From contig JAGHQL010000055.1 in assembly GCA_020080175.1 (NCBI GenBank), forward strand, positions 62,001 to 126,000: a DNA stretch of 64,000 bases, read 5' to 3'. Below the pieces are notes generated by a model, which worked only from the letters and a program-made list of their open reading frames with translations, was not told the origin of the DNA and did not search any database. The position numbers and the translations under genes were made by a program. Shown one piece after another: positions 48,941-61,539 of the stretch; within the stretch, counting starts at the first letter, position 1; each line of letters begins with the position of its first letter. The DNA comes from Glutinoglossum americanum (taxonomy: Eukaryota; Ascomycota; Geoglossomycetes; Geoglossales; Geoglossaceae).

Positions 48941-49807
48941 TAATTCAGAGGGGCCGAAGTCGATGACGTGTTGCGATGTCCGAAAGGCTACTGATTAATT
49001 AATTAGTCACGGGCACGGTAGCGTAGATTGCATAGATTGATTGTGCGGATGCATACGAAACTAGTATTTTATACCACGGTGTGAGGCCTATTGAAGGTAA
49101 TCGAGCCAGATGGATGTTCTAAGGCTATGGTGGGGGTTGCTCAGTCTTGATTGCAGGTCAGGTGGGGATGACTAAGCCCCCACCCGCTCGAAACCAGCAA
49201 TACATAGGGAGAATTGCAACAATGGGGTATCAGTAAAGCAAGCAAGCAAAGCTGGCCAATTTGGTAAGGGTGTGTGCTACCGAAGAAAAGGAACCCGTAT
49301 TAGAAAGTTTGAGTGTCGTACGGTAGGCCCGGGAACAAAGTGACGCGGGCGAGCAGGACAGTGAGATTGGCGATTCCCCTGCAAGCAAGGAATGCCTGAA
49401 GATAAGCACAGGAAGACATGCTCAATTGGGTTCGCTGCCTAACTATGTGTATGGACGGACGGAGGGGGAGATGATTTTAGACACTGGCTCGCGAATTGGT
49501 GTGAGGGGCCCGCCTCGGCTCCCACCTTGGCTCCCGCCTTCCAGACTAAGCGACATTGAGCAGCGACTAGAAAGGCATCAGAAGGTGGCGAAACCATCAG
49601 TGTTGGTAGGCCATTTCACTGACGTATCGTGTTACTCCGCACATATCACCATTTCTATAGCTTTTTGGATGGGAGAAAGCATTGTATGGGCCAATTGAGG
49701 AGGGCTAGAAATAATAGCTTATCACCCTATTTTTGACCTTTATCATTCTCCAGATTGCTTACCCTACATAAGCTTTGAACTTTTTCTATCTAGATTTGAA
49801 AAGAAAG
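48941..49807. promoter_or_regulatory. Shared upstream region of NMNAT and the MFS gene
   Basis: About 870 bp between divergent starts, inferred to hold both promoters. A 90-codon frame at 49426-49698 has no recognisable content. An ATG at 49775 lies in frame with the MFS gene and would extend it by 11 residues. Confidence 0.45.
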
Positions 49808-51602
49808 ATGGCAGAGACGCAGGATCGGCCATCGTGGGTCTCTCGAGCTCTAAGGCGGATCTACGAAGAACTTGGCTTTGCGGCTGTTGCCTCTGCTCCA
49901 CGGGATATCGGTTTCCTGATTGCGTCCCGCTTCGTCCGTATGTTTGCTTATGGCTCCAGCACCCTGATCCTCGCGCTCTATTTCTCCGCCCTCGGCCACT
50001 CAGACACTAAGATTGGTCTATTCATGACACTGACCCTACTCGGTGATGTGGTTATCAGCCTTGTGTTGACCCTCTTCGCGGATGCCTTGGGTCGTCGCAA
50101 GATGTTGATGTTAGGGGGACTAATGATGGCGGGATCGGGGTTGGTGTTTGCAGAGACAGGGAATTACTGGCTGCTTCTTACGGCTGCTGTTTTGGGGGTT
50201 ATTAGTCCTGGGTGCGTCGGAGGGTACCCATAAACTTCTAGTAGACTGGCGCGTGCTAAACCTATTTATAGTGGCAATGAAATTGGACCATTTCGAGCTA
50301 TCGAAGAGGCTACGCTTTCCCAATTAATACCATCTGAGTCACGTACGGATGTGTTCGTCTGGTAGGCACCCCACAAATTATGATATGCGTCGTTTTATTA
50401 ATTCTCATCAGGTATATCATCGCTGGCACCACCGCGACAGCCTGCGGTTCTCTGGCATGTGGTTGGTTCGTGCAGTATCTAACATCTCGCCCTGACTGGG
50501 ACGCCATTGGTGCTTACCGTGTTGTGTTTTTGTTCTATACGTGCTTTGGTCTTGTGAAGCTATGTCTCGCTTTATGCCTAAGTGACAGGTGTGAAGTGGT
50601 TAGAAGAGCAGAAGCTGCTGCTTCTGGCACGAACGAGGACGAGACGGAGCCTTTGCTGGATGACACGAGAGATAGCGATGAGATTGTGCGGGACGAGCAA
50701 CAACCCAAGACAAAAGACCGAAAGCATCCTTTGTCGCACATGACAAAACATACCTGGCTGATCCTACTAAAATTGCTCCCGCTCTTGGCGGTAGATTCGT
50801 TCGCGAGCGGCTTGGTGCCATTGTGAGAAAATATTACCCTCTCTGTGTCTTCCTGGTATGGCACTGAGTAAAATGGTGGCCTGTGATCTGATATTCTACT
50901 TTAGTTCGTTAATCACCTACTTCATTGACCGCAAATTTCATCCTCCACAGGGGCTTCTCGGCACAATCATGTCGGTAACATGGTTTTTCTCTGCTTTCTC
51001 TAACATATTTGCGTCGCTCATTGCGAAAAGAATCGGGCTCGTCAAGACGGTAACCCTATCCTTGCATTGCTGTGGAAGGGCTTCCCCTAACCACTATTTC
51101 TATAACCTCAGATGGTATTCACGCACCTCCCATCCGCGGTCTTCCTCCTCCTCATTCCTGTTCCGTCTCAGCTAGGTGGTGCTATCGTCTTTCTCATCCT
51201 ACGCTCCGCTCTCGCTTCAATGGACCAGGCACCCCGTTCTGCATTTATGGCAACCGTGGTGTTACCAGAGGAGCGGACTTCAGTGGTGGGCATTGCGAAC
51301 GTAGTCAAGACTTTAAGCCAGAGCGCGGGACCACTCGTCACCGGATTTCTAGCTGGCGGTGGAAGATTCTGGATCGCCTTTGCTGTTGCGGGATCTTTGA
51401 AGGCGAGGTGAGTCCTAATTTGCGTGTTACCTTCAAGAACATAGCCTGTATGGGAGCTTTATCGGGGCTGACGTGCTCTTTTGCTCGATATAGCTATGAT
51501 CTGGGTTTGTTGGCGATGTTTGTGAATGTCAGGACGAATAGGGGGGAAGAAAATGATGAGACAACTGCAAACAGTGTTGCCAATGGCTCGCGCGCGGCAT
51601 AA
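49808..51602 (+). CDS. Major facilitator superfamily transporter
   Basis: A membrane transporter of unknown substrate. Exons 49808-50211, 50272-50361, 50412-50822, 50905-51049, 51112-51407 and 51494-51602 give 484 residues; all phases agree. About 11-12 hydrophobic segments are visible. The MFS loop 2-3 motif appears as DALGRRKM after the second. The segment GNEIGPFRAIEEATLSQL after the fourth helix is typical of a fungal subfamily related to yeast YCR023C. A large acidic cytosolic loop (EDETEPLLDDTRDSDEI) splits the two halves. A conserved later-half segment reads ALASMDQAPRSAFMATVVLP. The start at 49808 is chosen over 49775 on likeness to a soluble cytosolic N-terminus. The acceptor at 50904 is the least certain junction. 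Confidence 0.87.
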
Positions 51603-51930
51603 GGTCGTTGGTATACGAAATATAAAGGGGTTTCAGAAAGCGTTTTCTGGTTCCTTGGGGAACTTGGGATGCGCCGTCAGTATCCCTATCTAACCTTCTA
51701 GATATATATATAGGGTAAGGGCTCCTTTAAGAGTCTGTCGTTGAGAGCCTTGTAGTGGTTCCAACATTACAATTTCCTAATAAATGATTGCCACAGTTGA
51801 TATCTCGAGATTGGGTGTCTTATAGTGCGATAGCACGACTTCTGTTGAGTGGGAGTGATCCGTACACCGTGCGCACAAGTCCAAAAATACATGGGGGTAA
51901 AGGTATGTACATAGAAATCGGACGTAAGTC
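51603..51930. other. Short convergent intergenic region
   Basis: A 328-bp gap between the 3' ends of the MFS and FMP25-like genes. A short AT dinucleotide run lies near 51702-51712. Nothing else is seen. Confidence 0.5.
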
Positions 51931-53685
51931 TCACACCCCTGAGTAGACCGCGCTTACGAACCTTCCGCATTCCACCCTTTGCTCAAGGTTCACATTGCGT
52001 CCATTGACCCTGACACACTTTCCTGGTGTGACCTGAAACCGATGCTCCTCTCTGCGGCCCTTTTCCCTATCGGCATCGATATCTAATGGAGCAATGTACC
52101 CTGGAGAGCTTAAATTATTGCGCTTCCCAGTGCCGAGTTGGTAGAACTCGTTCCCGCCCCACCACAGCACGTCCGCGCCATAGTTAGTGTCGCTCGCTGA
52201 GGTCTTTGCGTTAGAACTGATACGCGTGACGTTGTCCATGGTGGCGGACGCATGAGTGGACCCGACGGAGATGCGCGCTAGACGGATGGGGACGATGCGG
52301 TTGGTGGTCTCGTCCCATTCGAAGAGACCGCTGAGGGCCTTGATCTTGGTTGGCGTGCCTTGGATGTGCGTCCATCGTCCATTGCCTAGGCCACCCCATA
52401 TGCCCTGCCCGCAGCTGAATGTGTCTGCTGTTATGCGGCCCAAGCCGCGTTGAGGGGCATTACCGTCACTCTGTCCAGCGACGGGCGTGGCGTCGACAGT
52501 AATGAAACTATTAGAGCCTCCAGCAGATACCCCAGTGGCTTTTGGAGTCATGTTGCTCCCTTGGTAGAGCCTCTGGATAGGGAGAAGAGACGGTGTGTCT
52601 ATAACAGTGGCCTCAGAGTTGTAATCAAAACCCAGCTGACCAAGGCTGTTGTCGCCAAAAGTGAAGATACGACCATCTTTGTCCAACACAAGAGAGTGAT
52701 AGTCGCCTGCGGCTATACCTACGATGTCAAAACCACGAAGAGTGACTACCTCATGAGGTTGGTCATAAGGACCTGCAGGGCGGGTGTTCCATGTAAGTCC
52801 AGGAATTCCTAATTGGCCCTTTGATGGGAACCTCTCGCCACTTGCCGCTGCGGAAAAGAGCCTCCCCCCGGATGTCATGAGCAAAACATGGTCAAGTCCT
52901 CCACTAATTGCGGACACCTTTTCGCCCCATTGGGGGTTCTTTGTTCGAAGAAGTCTATAGCTGATGCTCGCCGGAACGGACCAAAAAGGTATCCACGTGT
53001 CCTCACCAGGTTTCGGACCTGTCTCTTGACTTTCCTTGGAGACAGGCACGGAGTAGACCTGACCGTCTGATGATAGAGCTATTATGCGATCTCGAGACAA
53101 CGCGAGGGAAACAAGGTCTTTCCCTTTCAAAGTCGGTGTTGGCTGTGTTGAATCATTGGAGTATGCAGTACCCCACTGTAGTAGATCTCCTCTCTCAGTA
53201 ATTGCAGCTCCAAAGTTCCGGTCCAGTTTTAGGTCACGGAGCAAGACGCCATCGAAGAATGGAATACGGCGTGGAGTCTTGATGAATCCCTCGTCTGAGT
53301 CTGGAGCAATCACCCTCCCTGTGTTGGAGCCCCACGCATATACTCCGGGATTCTCCCAGCTCCTCTTCACCTGGAGGTGTTGTGAGCTTAGCTGATCCCT
53401 AACATCTTCCTTGTAAGTTGATATCTCTTTCTTTGTCTTGTGCGATGTAGGTTCCGGCGCCTCCGCGTGTGCTTGTGTGAAGCTCTGGAAGATGGCAGCG
53501 CCGAGTCCACCAACAAGGCCAATACCGAATGCCCGAATCCACACCTGCCGTCCACGGTCCTTTGGTGCTGGAGAACCAGAACTATCACTCAGATGGCGAC
53601 ATTGTGGGGATATCAACGGCGAACTCCGCGATGCTTTGCAGAGCTCTGGCAAGACTCTAGAAGTGGCACGGGTGTTGAACATCAC
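51931..53685 (-). CDS. FMP25: Mitochondrial RCC1-repeat protein, FMP25-like
   Basis: A single exon of 584 residues. The N-terminus is rich in Arg/Ser without acid (MMFNTRATSRVLPELCKASR), as in a mitochondrial presequence. One hydrophobic segment follows (IRAFGIGLVGGLGAAIF, about 50-67), so an inner-membrane anchor is inferred. The rest carries RCC1-type blades: GVYAWGSNTGRV, GDLLQWGTAYSND, DYHSLVLDKDGRIFTFGDNS then LGQLG, and VLWWGGNEFYQLGTGKRN. Yeast Fmp25 has this layout and is linked to cytochrome bc1 assembly; the same role here is inferred from likeness. It is divergent from COG3 with 272 bp between starts. The lack of introns in a 1.75-kb gene is unusual for this window but the frame is clean. 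Confidence 0.87.
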   Translation of the reverse strand: MMFNTRATSRVLPELCKASRSSPLISPQCRHLSDSSGSPAPKDRGRQVWIRAFGIGLVGGLGAAIFQSFTQAHAEAPEPTSHKTKKEISTYKEDVRDQLSSQHLQVKRSWENPGVYAWGSNTGRVIAPDSDEGFIKTPRRIPFFDGVLLRDLKLDRNFGAAITERGDLLQWGTAYSNDSTQPTPTLKGKDLVSLALSRDRIIALSSDGQVYSVPVSKESQETGPKPGEDTWIPFWSVPASISYRLLRTKNPQWGEKVSAISGGLDHVLLMTSGGRLFSAAASGERFPSKGQLGIPGLTWNTRPAGPYDQPHEVVTLRGFDIVGIAAGDYHSLVLDKDGRIFTFGDNSLGQLGFDYNSEATVIDTPSLLPIQRLYQGSNMTPKATGVSAGGSNSFITVDATPVAGQSDGNAPQRGLGRITADTFSCGQGIWGGLGNGRWTHIQGTPTKIKALSGLFEWDETTNRIVPIRLARISVGSTHASATMDNVTRISSNAKTSASDTNYGADVLWWGGNEFYQLGTGKRNNLSSPGYIAPLDIDADREKGRREEHRFQVTPGKCVRVNGRNVNLEQRVECGRFVSAVYSGV

Positions 53686-53957
53686 GAACAGTTAAGAAGT
53701 AGGTGCTATAGGCTAAAATGTAGTCCCGGCAAGGTATATGCCTTTTTTTGGGAGTTTGTCGGTCCCACTGTTGCCCTCTGAAGGCTTGACGTCGTCGCGC
53801 TTAGCGCGTGTGTTTGACAGAGCCTCACAGATTCGGACAGCTTTTTGAGATAGCGAAGTTTGCATTGTTGTCGTCAGCTGGACCTGCGACCTGCATCCCA
53901 CGGATCCTTTTTGGCATTTTACTCTCTGGGATCGTTACAGTTCTCAATTACCAAATT
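53686..53957. promoter_or_regulatory. Shared upstream region of FMP25-like gene and COG3
   Basis: A 272-bp gap between divergent start codons, so a compact shared promoter is inferred. Confidence 0.45.
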
Positions 53958-56738
53958 ATGTATGAAGATGCCTGGTACAATGCCTTTGTGCCTAGTTCCC
54001 AATCAGTAGAAGACAAGTCAACTGTATCTAAGCATCACCGGCGAGTATCCCTGCTTAAACAACCTAATGTAAGCAACACCGACGGGATCCCCATGAAACT
54101 ATATTAACGTATGACTTAGGATCATAGCGAGGTTGAAACCATTCAAAATGATAGCACTGCTGAAGAGACAATGGGGTTGGGGATACCTCCCCCAGCGACA
54201 GTGGCTCGCAGGGCGAAGTCATACAGCGATTTCTACGACGTTATGAAAGACCAACTGAAGAGAGACCTTGGTGATAGCCACGTTAAGAGAGGCATTCATA
54301 TCGGTGAAATTAAAACAGAGCTGGACTTTGCGGACTGGTATCATGATCTAGAACGTGAGTTGGAGGACTCGAGCAACGAGGAATACCGGTGAGCCCAATT
54401 CCACTGCGGTCACGTTTACCTAGCTGTAGCAGGGGGGTCATTTGGGGCATAACTAATTCGTTCGTTTGAGCATAGATTATATCGTGATCAGCTTCTAATG
54501 ACCGAGACTCATCTTGACTCCCTTCTCGCAAGCACCTCCTCGACACTTGACCTTCTCAACTCTCTTTCTGCTTCATTCAAATCCGTCGAGGCTCAAACCT
54601 CAGCCTTCCAGTCGCAATGTGAGGGTTTAATGTCAGAACAAAAGCGTATCTCTAAGCTAGCCGACGATATTGGGGGAAATTTGCAATATTACAGCTACCT
54701 TGAGCCGATCACAAGACGGATGAATGCCCCGGGCGCAGGAGGTTTCGTTCGCGGCAAAGAGTATTCTGATATGCTCCATACTCTAGATATGTGTCTCGAG
54801 TATATGCGATCTCATGTACGGTCTATGGGTGATTTTATTGTCAAACCATTAGCTAATATCTCTCAGCCAAACCATCACGATGCACCTACTTACCGATCTC
54901 GCTATCGGCTTCTCCTCACTCGTGGTCTTACGCTGATCCGCGTTCATTTTGTGTCATCCTTACGGGAAATCACCTCAGATGTCACCAAGCGTATTGCAGA
55001 TCGCCAGCTAAATGATACTACGATGTCTGCTTTGTTGTACGCCAAGTTTAGGGTCGGTGCTGCTGAGCTCAAGCAGGTTGGTCAGGAGATTCGCAAGCGG
55101 GCTGTGCCGACCCATGGAACAGAAGGTGGGGGGGAGGTCGAGTATCAGAATCTCATGAGTGAGCTTTATCAGAACTATTCTGCTACGAGAGGAAAGTTGG
55201 TGATACCTCTAGTTAGGAAGAAGATCAGTGAGATTGCCATGGCACCAAGCACCGCGAAGGATCTTGTTGCTTTTGCAAGAAGCAGTATTGGTCATATCCG
55301 CGGCGTCTGCGTCGATGAATGGGCTTTGTGGAAAGAATGGTTTGAGGGCGAAGACGGCCTTTATGACTTCTTAGAGTCGGTCTGCGAGCCTCTTTACGAC
55401 CACCTGCGCCCCAGGACTATCCATGAGAACAAACTTCTGAAACTTTGTGAGCTGTGTACGCTTCTGCAAACTAGGTATATGCAAGACCAAGAGGACGACC
55501 AAGATCCGATAGATGCGAATCAGTTTGATTTTACACCTTTGATACAGCCCGCCCTGGAAGATGCTCAGACACGTTTGGTCTTCCGTGCTCAGGCTATTCT
55601 TAGAGTTGAAATTGAGAACTACCGTCCGAAGCCGAAAGACTTGGATTACCCTCCTCGAAATCAAGCAGCACCACTTTCTGGCACTAAGAATTACGAGCCC
55701 GCTACCGAGGGCAGAAAAGTTCCGATCACAACACCAACGGAACCCATACCGAAAACACCTAGGGTCATTGAAGATGACGGCGACGTAGAAGAGAAGGACT
55801 CTAGATGGGGTTTTGATACGGAAGCCGTTTTCCAAGGGTGGTACCCCACTTTGCGAAAGGCCATTTGGTTATTGAGCAAAATATATCGTCTTGTGAACGT
55901 AGGTCGCCCTATGCCCTAACCAAAGAATTTATGATTTTAAGATATTGGACTGTAGTCTACCGTATTTGATGATCTCGCCCATCAAATTGTCCATCTTACG
56001 ACGGTTTCGCTTCACAAGGCTGCTTCTCTTATCTTGAGCAAATCGAGCATAGCGGACTCCCAATTATTTCTCATTAAGCATTTGCTTATACTAAAATCGC
56101 AGATTGTGGCCTTCGACATCGAATTTGTGACGCCAGAAGTTTCATTTGACTTCTCAGCAGCTACAAATACCTTTTGGGAGCTCCGAGAGCGGGGTGGGTT
56201 GTTTAATCCGAGGAACCTCTTGCGACTAGTTGGTGGCGGGCTATTGCCTCGTGTTGTTGAGAATATGCTCGATGCAAAGGTTGAACTGGATGGGAGACTA
56301 AGAAAAGTGATCAACGATTTCACGACTAGCTTTGCTACGAGGATGACAGCACCTATCGCTGAAAAGACCGTTGCCAACGGAAGGTTCGATGCGGGCGCAG
56401 CCGTTAGGGCTCTCCAAGACATGATAGAGAAAGAAGTCCCTACGCTACGGCGGAAACTCGACGAGTATCTAACCGACGTACGAACCAAGGAGACATTAGT
56501 TGGTGCAGTGCAAGATCTTGTGACGGAGAACTACGAGGAGTTTTACGTGAAGCATATATCAGGGGCCGTGAAGAATGGCAAAATCAGCAGGAAAGGGAAG
56601 GGCAGGGATGACGGGACATGGGACGCGGACACATTCGCGGAGTGGGCAGGCGGAGTATTCAAGGTTGACAGGGCTGGAATGAGCGGAATGGACGATGAAA
56701 GCAGGAGTAGGAGCGTAAGTCGGAGTGGGAGCATGTAA
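53958..56738 (+). CDS. COG3: Conserved oligomeric Golgi complex subunit 3 (Sec34)
   Basis: A tethering-complex subunit for retrograde intra-Golgi traffic. Exons 53958-54068, 54120-54388, 54476-55898 and 55956-56738 (introns 51, 87 and 57 bp) give 861 residues. The opening MYEDAWYNAFVPSSQ then HHRRVSLLKQPN fits filamentous-fungal Cog3. The Sec34-type region shows FADWYHDLERELED, CEGLMSEQKRISKLADDI, YYSYLEPITRRMNAPG, FRVGAAELKQVGQEI and VDEWALWKEWFEGEDGLYDF. The last exon holds FDIEFVTPEVSFDFSA and ends in a Ser/Arg-rich tail. The tiny first exon is supported by a clean phase-0 junction. The last intron contains in-frame stops, so it must be removed to reach the C-terminal third. Confidence 0.93.
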
Positions 56739-57145
56739 ATACCTATCATATGGGTTCTCTTTACCACATAGAATACGCGTCGAGCACCCTGCTTTGACAT
56801 GCCAAGACATGATTGCCCCACCCCATTGTGGTTTTCCGCCCCCACCTTCAGGTGTCTCGGACTAACGCTGTTTTGTCTCGCGTCCGTTCCCTTCAGCTGA
56901 GAGTCAGCTAGGCTACGCCTTCACTGATAGTGGTGGCCCGATACTCTGGAGTGTGCGTGCCTGACGATTCCTCGAGACGGCTCCGCCCCAAAAGCTTGCT
57001 AAAACCCCGCCTTTCTATTTGCTTTTCAGCAACAACATCACTCCAAGATCGATATCTATTCCTTTTAAGAGTTCAACGCCTATAAACTCAATCTCGATAA
57101 GAACTTGCACTCTCGCAGACGCGCTATCAAGGGTTTTGTATCGCG
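56739..57145. other. Intergenic region upstream of the CaM kinase gene
   Basis: A 407-bp same-strand gap holding the COG3 3' flank and the kinase promoter and leader. Nothing else is supported. Confidence 0.45.
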
Positions 57146-58530
57146 ATGGCTTCCCAAATGCCAAACGGTCCGCCCGTGAAGCAGCCGCTGCAGATTCAGC
57201 CATGTCGCTACAAGACGGGGAAGACCTTGGGCGCGGGATCATATTCGGTGGTGAAGGAATGTGTGCATATTGATACGGGAAGGCCATATGCCGCGAAGGT
57301 GATCAATAAACGGTTGATGCAAGGGAGAGAGCACATGGTCAGTTGGCTTCCGTCTGCCAGTGTCGCTGAGCGGCATATGCAACCCCCTTAAGGTTCTATT
57401 TGACTCATGGAATATTGTTCCGAAGGTCCGTAACGAGATCGCAGTGCTGAAGAAAGTGTCAATGGGACACCAAAACATCTTAACGCTAGTAGACTACTTT
57501 GAAACGATGAACAACTGTGTGTTTAAATGCCCCTTTGTTTATGCCGAGTGAGAACACTCGAACTAACCCGTATTGCTCTAAACAGTATACCTCGTTACAG
57601 ACCTTGCCCTGGGTGGCGAACTATTCGATCGTATCTGCCGAAAAGGCAGCTACTATGAGAGTGATGCTGCAGATCTCATTCGTGCTACCCTGTCTGCGGT
57701 GGCATACCTACATGATCATGGCATTGTACATCGTGACCTCAAGCCAGAGAATTTACTTTTCCGGACTCCTGAGGATAATGCGGACCTCTTGATTGCCGAC
57801 TTTGGCCTTTCGCGGATCATGGATGAAGAACAGTTTCACGTCTTGACAACGACGTGCGGTACTCCGAGCTATATGGCGCCCGAGATTTTCAAGAAAACTG
57901 GACACGGGAAACCTGTGTAAGTCCCTCGAAGGTTCTGTCGAAATATTGGTGGTTCGCTCATGCCAATTAATAACAGGGATGTTTGGGCTATTGGTGTCAT
58001 TACGTATTTTCTTCTATGCGGATACACGCCATTCGACCGGGATTCAAATCTCGAAGAAATGCAAGCTATACTGATAGCAGACTACAAATTTGAGCCGGTA
58101 GAATACTGGAGGGGTGTCTCCGAGAATGGTACTGTTTGCCCACCCATGTTAATTTGCGCTGCCCTCAACGACTAACCGATCCCCTCTCTCAGCCCGCGAC
58201 TTCGTCCGCAAGTGCCTCACAATTGACCCAACACAACGGATGACGGCACATCAGGCCCTCCTACACCCATTTTTGGTGGAAGATGTCGGAGCAAAGGAAG
58301 CTGACCTTCTACCTGTCGTCAAGAAGAACTTCAATGCAAGGCGGACACTGCATGCAGCAATTGACACGATTCGTGCCATCAATAAGTTGAGAGAGGGGCA
58401 GGGACAACGTGCAATGGATGGCGCGATGAGCACAGATCCTCCGACGCAGACTCCGGCCCAGGCTCAAACTCAAGACAAGGCTCAACCAACCCCCAGCAAA
58501 GGATTGTGGACTGCACCAGGGCAAAACTGA
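57146..58530 (+). CDS. cmkA: Calcium/calmodulin-dependent protein kinase (CmkA/Cmk1 type)
   Basis: A Ser/Thr kinase activated by Ca2+/calmodulin. Exons 57146-57337, 57426-57516, 57586-57916, 57977-58128 and 58193-58530 give 367 residues, normal for fungal CMK1. The kinase core shows GAGSYSVVKE, YAAKVINKR, HRDLKPENLLF, DFGLSR and CGTPSYMAPE, then DVWAIGVITYFLLCGYTPF. After the core, the segment KKNFNARRTLHAAIDTIRA is the expected basic amphipathic autoinhibitory/calmodulin-binding helix. The tail is Gln/Pro-rich (PTQTPAQAQTQDKAQPTPSK). All catalytic residues are present. Introns are 60-88 bp and phases agree. Confidence 0.94.
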
Positions 58531-59122
58531 ATCATTGAGCCACCCTCTTTTGATCATTTATTCCCAGCTAACAGCAAGGTCCGGCCCTGGTTTGGTCTGG
58601 CCTGCACTGTTGTGGTAGATTTGACATGGTTCCCCGCAAGAACGAGAGGATAGTGAGGGCGAATATACTCCGTACAACTTGGCATTTTCAGGGTATTTCA
58701 TTTGCCGAGTCTTCAATCGCTCCGTCTGTGACATCTCCTTGTTTGGCCTGATGGGAGCCATGTATGCTGATAGGTATATTGGAAGAATAAGCAATGTAGT
58801 AACGTAGGATAGGGTTTCGGACTAAATGATTCCTTTTGCAGAGCCTCTTAAGAAATACCCGGCAGTGTACTTCGTATGCTCAGGAATTGGTGAATCATCA
58901 TCAAACAGCAAGCGAGGGGTCATCACTCCAGCGCCGAAGCGAGCCGCTATCAATGGGCAATCGTTCGACTTGCCTTCCGATTTTCGCATCTTCCGATCTA
59001 CCTCTTTTCTCCGTCCATTCTCCCCACATACAAGACGCGTCCGCCTCCATAGAGCTGTTCAACCTTGACGCGCTCATCTCTTGCGTTACGCAGAACGCGA
59101 TAGAGATCACGCAAATTCAACC
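58531..59122. other. Intergenic region between CaM kinase and SDS23
   Basis: About 590 bp of 3' flank and promoter. No other gene is supported. Confidence 0.45.
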
Positions 59123-60916
59123 ATGGCTGACCGGAACCCTCTATCTGACATCACTCGCTCCACCGAAGATTCCACCCCTCCAGCAGCCTCCCCGCCTTTG
59201 AAAGAGACCATTATTTCCCTTCCGCCGAAAGCAAGACCACCTCGTCTACACAGCTCCTCCGCCGGCAGCTCCAGCAACCATCGTGACAGTCTTCGAGAGA
59301 ATGTGCGCGGTCCGCCGCCGCCATCTCCGCGAGCAGCTCGTCATCCGTCGTTCCCACAATCGGCAATTGATGTGATGCTCACTAGTGCCACTATATCGAG
59401 GCCTGGCGAGTCTAAGAAGTACTCGGGGAGAGATTGGAAGAGTATCAAGGTTTGCGAGCTTGTAAATGCAGAGAAAGTGCAATTTGTCGAACTAGACACG
59501 CCTGTTGAGACGGCTACTCAGGTGGGAACCACAACTAGACCGCTGCGTCTGCATAACAGGACCTAATCCACATCACTAGATACTCATCGAATCCGGTGCT
59601 CCCGTTATTCTCCTCCGCGAAACTGCAGACAGCAAAGCGGCTTGCGGAACCTTTGACTATAGTGACCTCAACGCATATCTCCTCCTGGTAGTCGGACTCG
59701 TTCAGCCTGAAGAAGGCGATATTTCCTCTTTCCAAGAGCTGGCCAAGAAAGCACGGGAAGGTAACCCAATCCCCGTTAAATACGTGAAAGATCTCGGCAA
59801 GAAGAACGCCTTCGTTATCCTTTCTGAATCCGCTCCCCTGCCAACAGCCGTTGAGATTTTTGGCAGCGGTTTGCACCGGATTGCCATTGTCAGAGATGGC
59901 ACGAACGAGGTGATAGGGGTCCTGAGCCAGCTACGTCTGGTTGAATTTTTCTGGGAGAATGGACGGAGCTTTCCCTCAGTAGACGTCTTGTACCCTCAGC
60001 CGCTGAAGGACCTTAATATTGGCTCTGCTCAAGTCATTTCGATCAAGTACGTATACATGGTCCCCCCGCACCTTGTAGTGCCAATTGACCCTTTCGATCA
60101 TAGTGGCGATAAGCCACTTAGCGCTGCTCTCGAATTGATGAACAGCGAGGGGGTGTCTTCTCTTGCTGTTGTTGACAACCAAAACAATGTCGTTGGGAAT
60201 ATCTCCACCGTTGATGTGAAGGTGATTTACTACTCCCATCACTCAGCTAGGTGCATTCCAGCCAAGATCAGTCACTGACGGTTTTATCTAGCATCTAACG
60301 AGATCGACATCTCTCCCCCTCCTGTGGTCTTCCTGCATCCATTTCGTCTCCGTCATCCTATCCGATCGCGGCTTGATGAATGGCCAAGACTCCTTCCCGG
60401 TGTTTCACGTGAATCCCTACTCTACCCTTGCTCACACAGTCGCAAAGTTGATTGCGACTAAATCCCATAGGTATGCCCTCACCCTATCGTAGAGATCAGC
60501 CAAACCTGTCCCAAGGTGGGAAGACACGTCTTCACCTCAACTGACAAAACATTCTCATGGGTAGGATGTGGGTAGTGGATGCCCCAAGCCCAGGCTCTAG
60601 CGTACCACAGACCCCAGTCTCGCAACCAGCAGTCATGGTCCCCCCGCCAGGTATCACGCCTTCTCTGGCCTCCCCCGGACCCTTACCCTTCCCCCCACCA
60701 TCTGTATCCGCCTCTGCCGCTCCTGGGGCACTGCTATCCGGCAGGCTCACTGGTGTGGTCTCTCTAACCGACATCCTCAACATTTTTGCACGTTCCTCTG
60801 GCCTCTCGCCTATCGACCCCACACAAGCCCGTAAGCAGCGCCGACGAAGCAGCTCTAGCTCCATGAGGGTATCGATAGATTCTACGAGGAGCTCATCTGT
60901 GGACCTGAGGCGGTAA
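59123..60916 (+). CDS. SDS23: SDS23/Moc1-type CBS-domain protein
   Basis: In fission yeast Sds23 (Moc1) binds and inhibits PP2A/PP6-type phosphatases and acts in cell-cycle and nutrient control. Exons 59123-59521, 59580-60046, 60104-60221, 60292-60470 and 60565-60916 give 504 residues. A Ser/Pro-rich N-terminus precedes [20 protein letters not shown] (first CBS). Then come GAPVILLRE and [34 protein letters not shown] with [15 protein letters not shown], and [20 protein letters not shown] with [28 protein letters not shown] is a strong Sds23 block, followed by [20 protein letters not shown]. The last exon is a Pro/Ser-rich insert leading to [14 protein letters not shown] and a Ser/Arg tail. 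All phases agree. Confidence 0.93.
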
Positions 60917-61539
60917 GAGGAGATTTCCCAACTGAGAATAACCAGCGGAAACACCTAGGGCGTCATTAGGTTCATTTAGTCAGGTTCCCTTACCAAAACG
61001 AGGTTTATACATTGAAGGCTATCCAACTTCATGCGTTCCCTATGGAACTCAAAGGTGTTGGCTTTTCATCGCCTTTTCATTTTCTACTTAGCAATGGTCA
61101 TTCGAAGGCTCCGTGTCCTTCCTCAGACCACCTTTGAATCGAATCCCTTTTCCGTACCCACGATCTTGCTTAGAGAAGCAAGGGGTTTGACTACTGCTCG
61201 GAAACGGCCTCGAGATATGCGTTTGTCCTTATTCTCTTTCAAACGAGCGCAGGAATCCGGCGCATTTCATGAATGCGCTCATGGGTAGGGAAATAATGGT
61301 ATAATGCTATTACTATTCTACTCACCCTAGCTATAGTACGTTGCATAAAAAGGGGCTTCCTCTCTTCTTGATAGGCAATACAAATTTGTCCTTCTCCTTA
61401 CCTCTTAAGTAAAGCCTAGCGGTCTATTCGTCTTTCTGGTTTCGAACATTGCTGTCTGTGAACAACTTCTGAAAATAATTAATCTTGAAAAGTTTGCCTC
61501 ACCTTGATCGAATGTTGCCGCTGACTCCCCAAGCGCAGC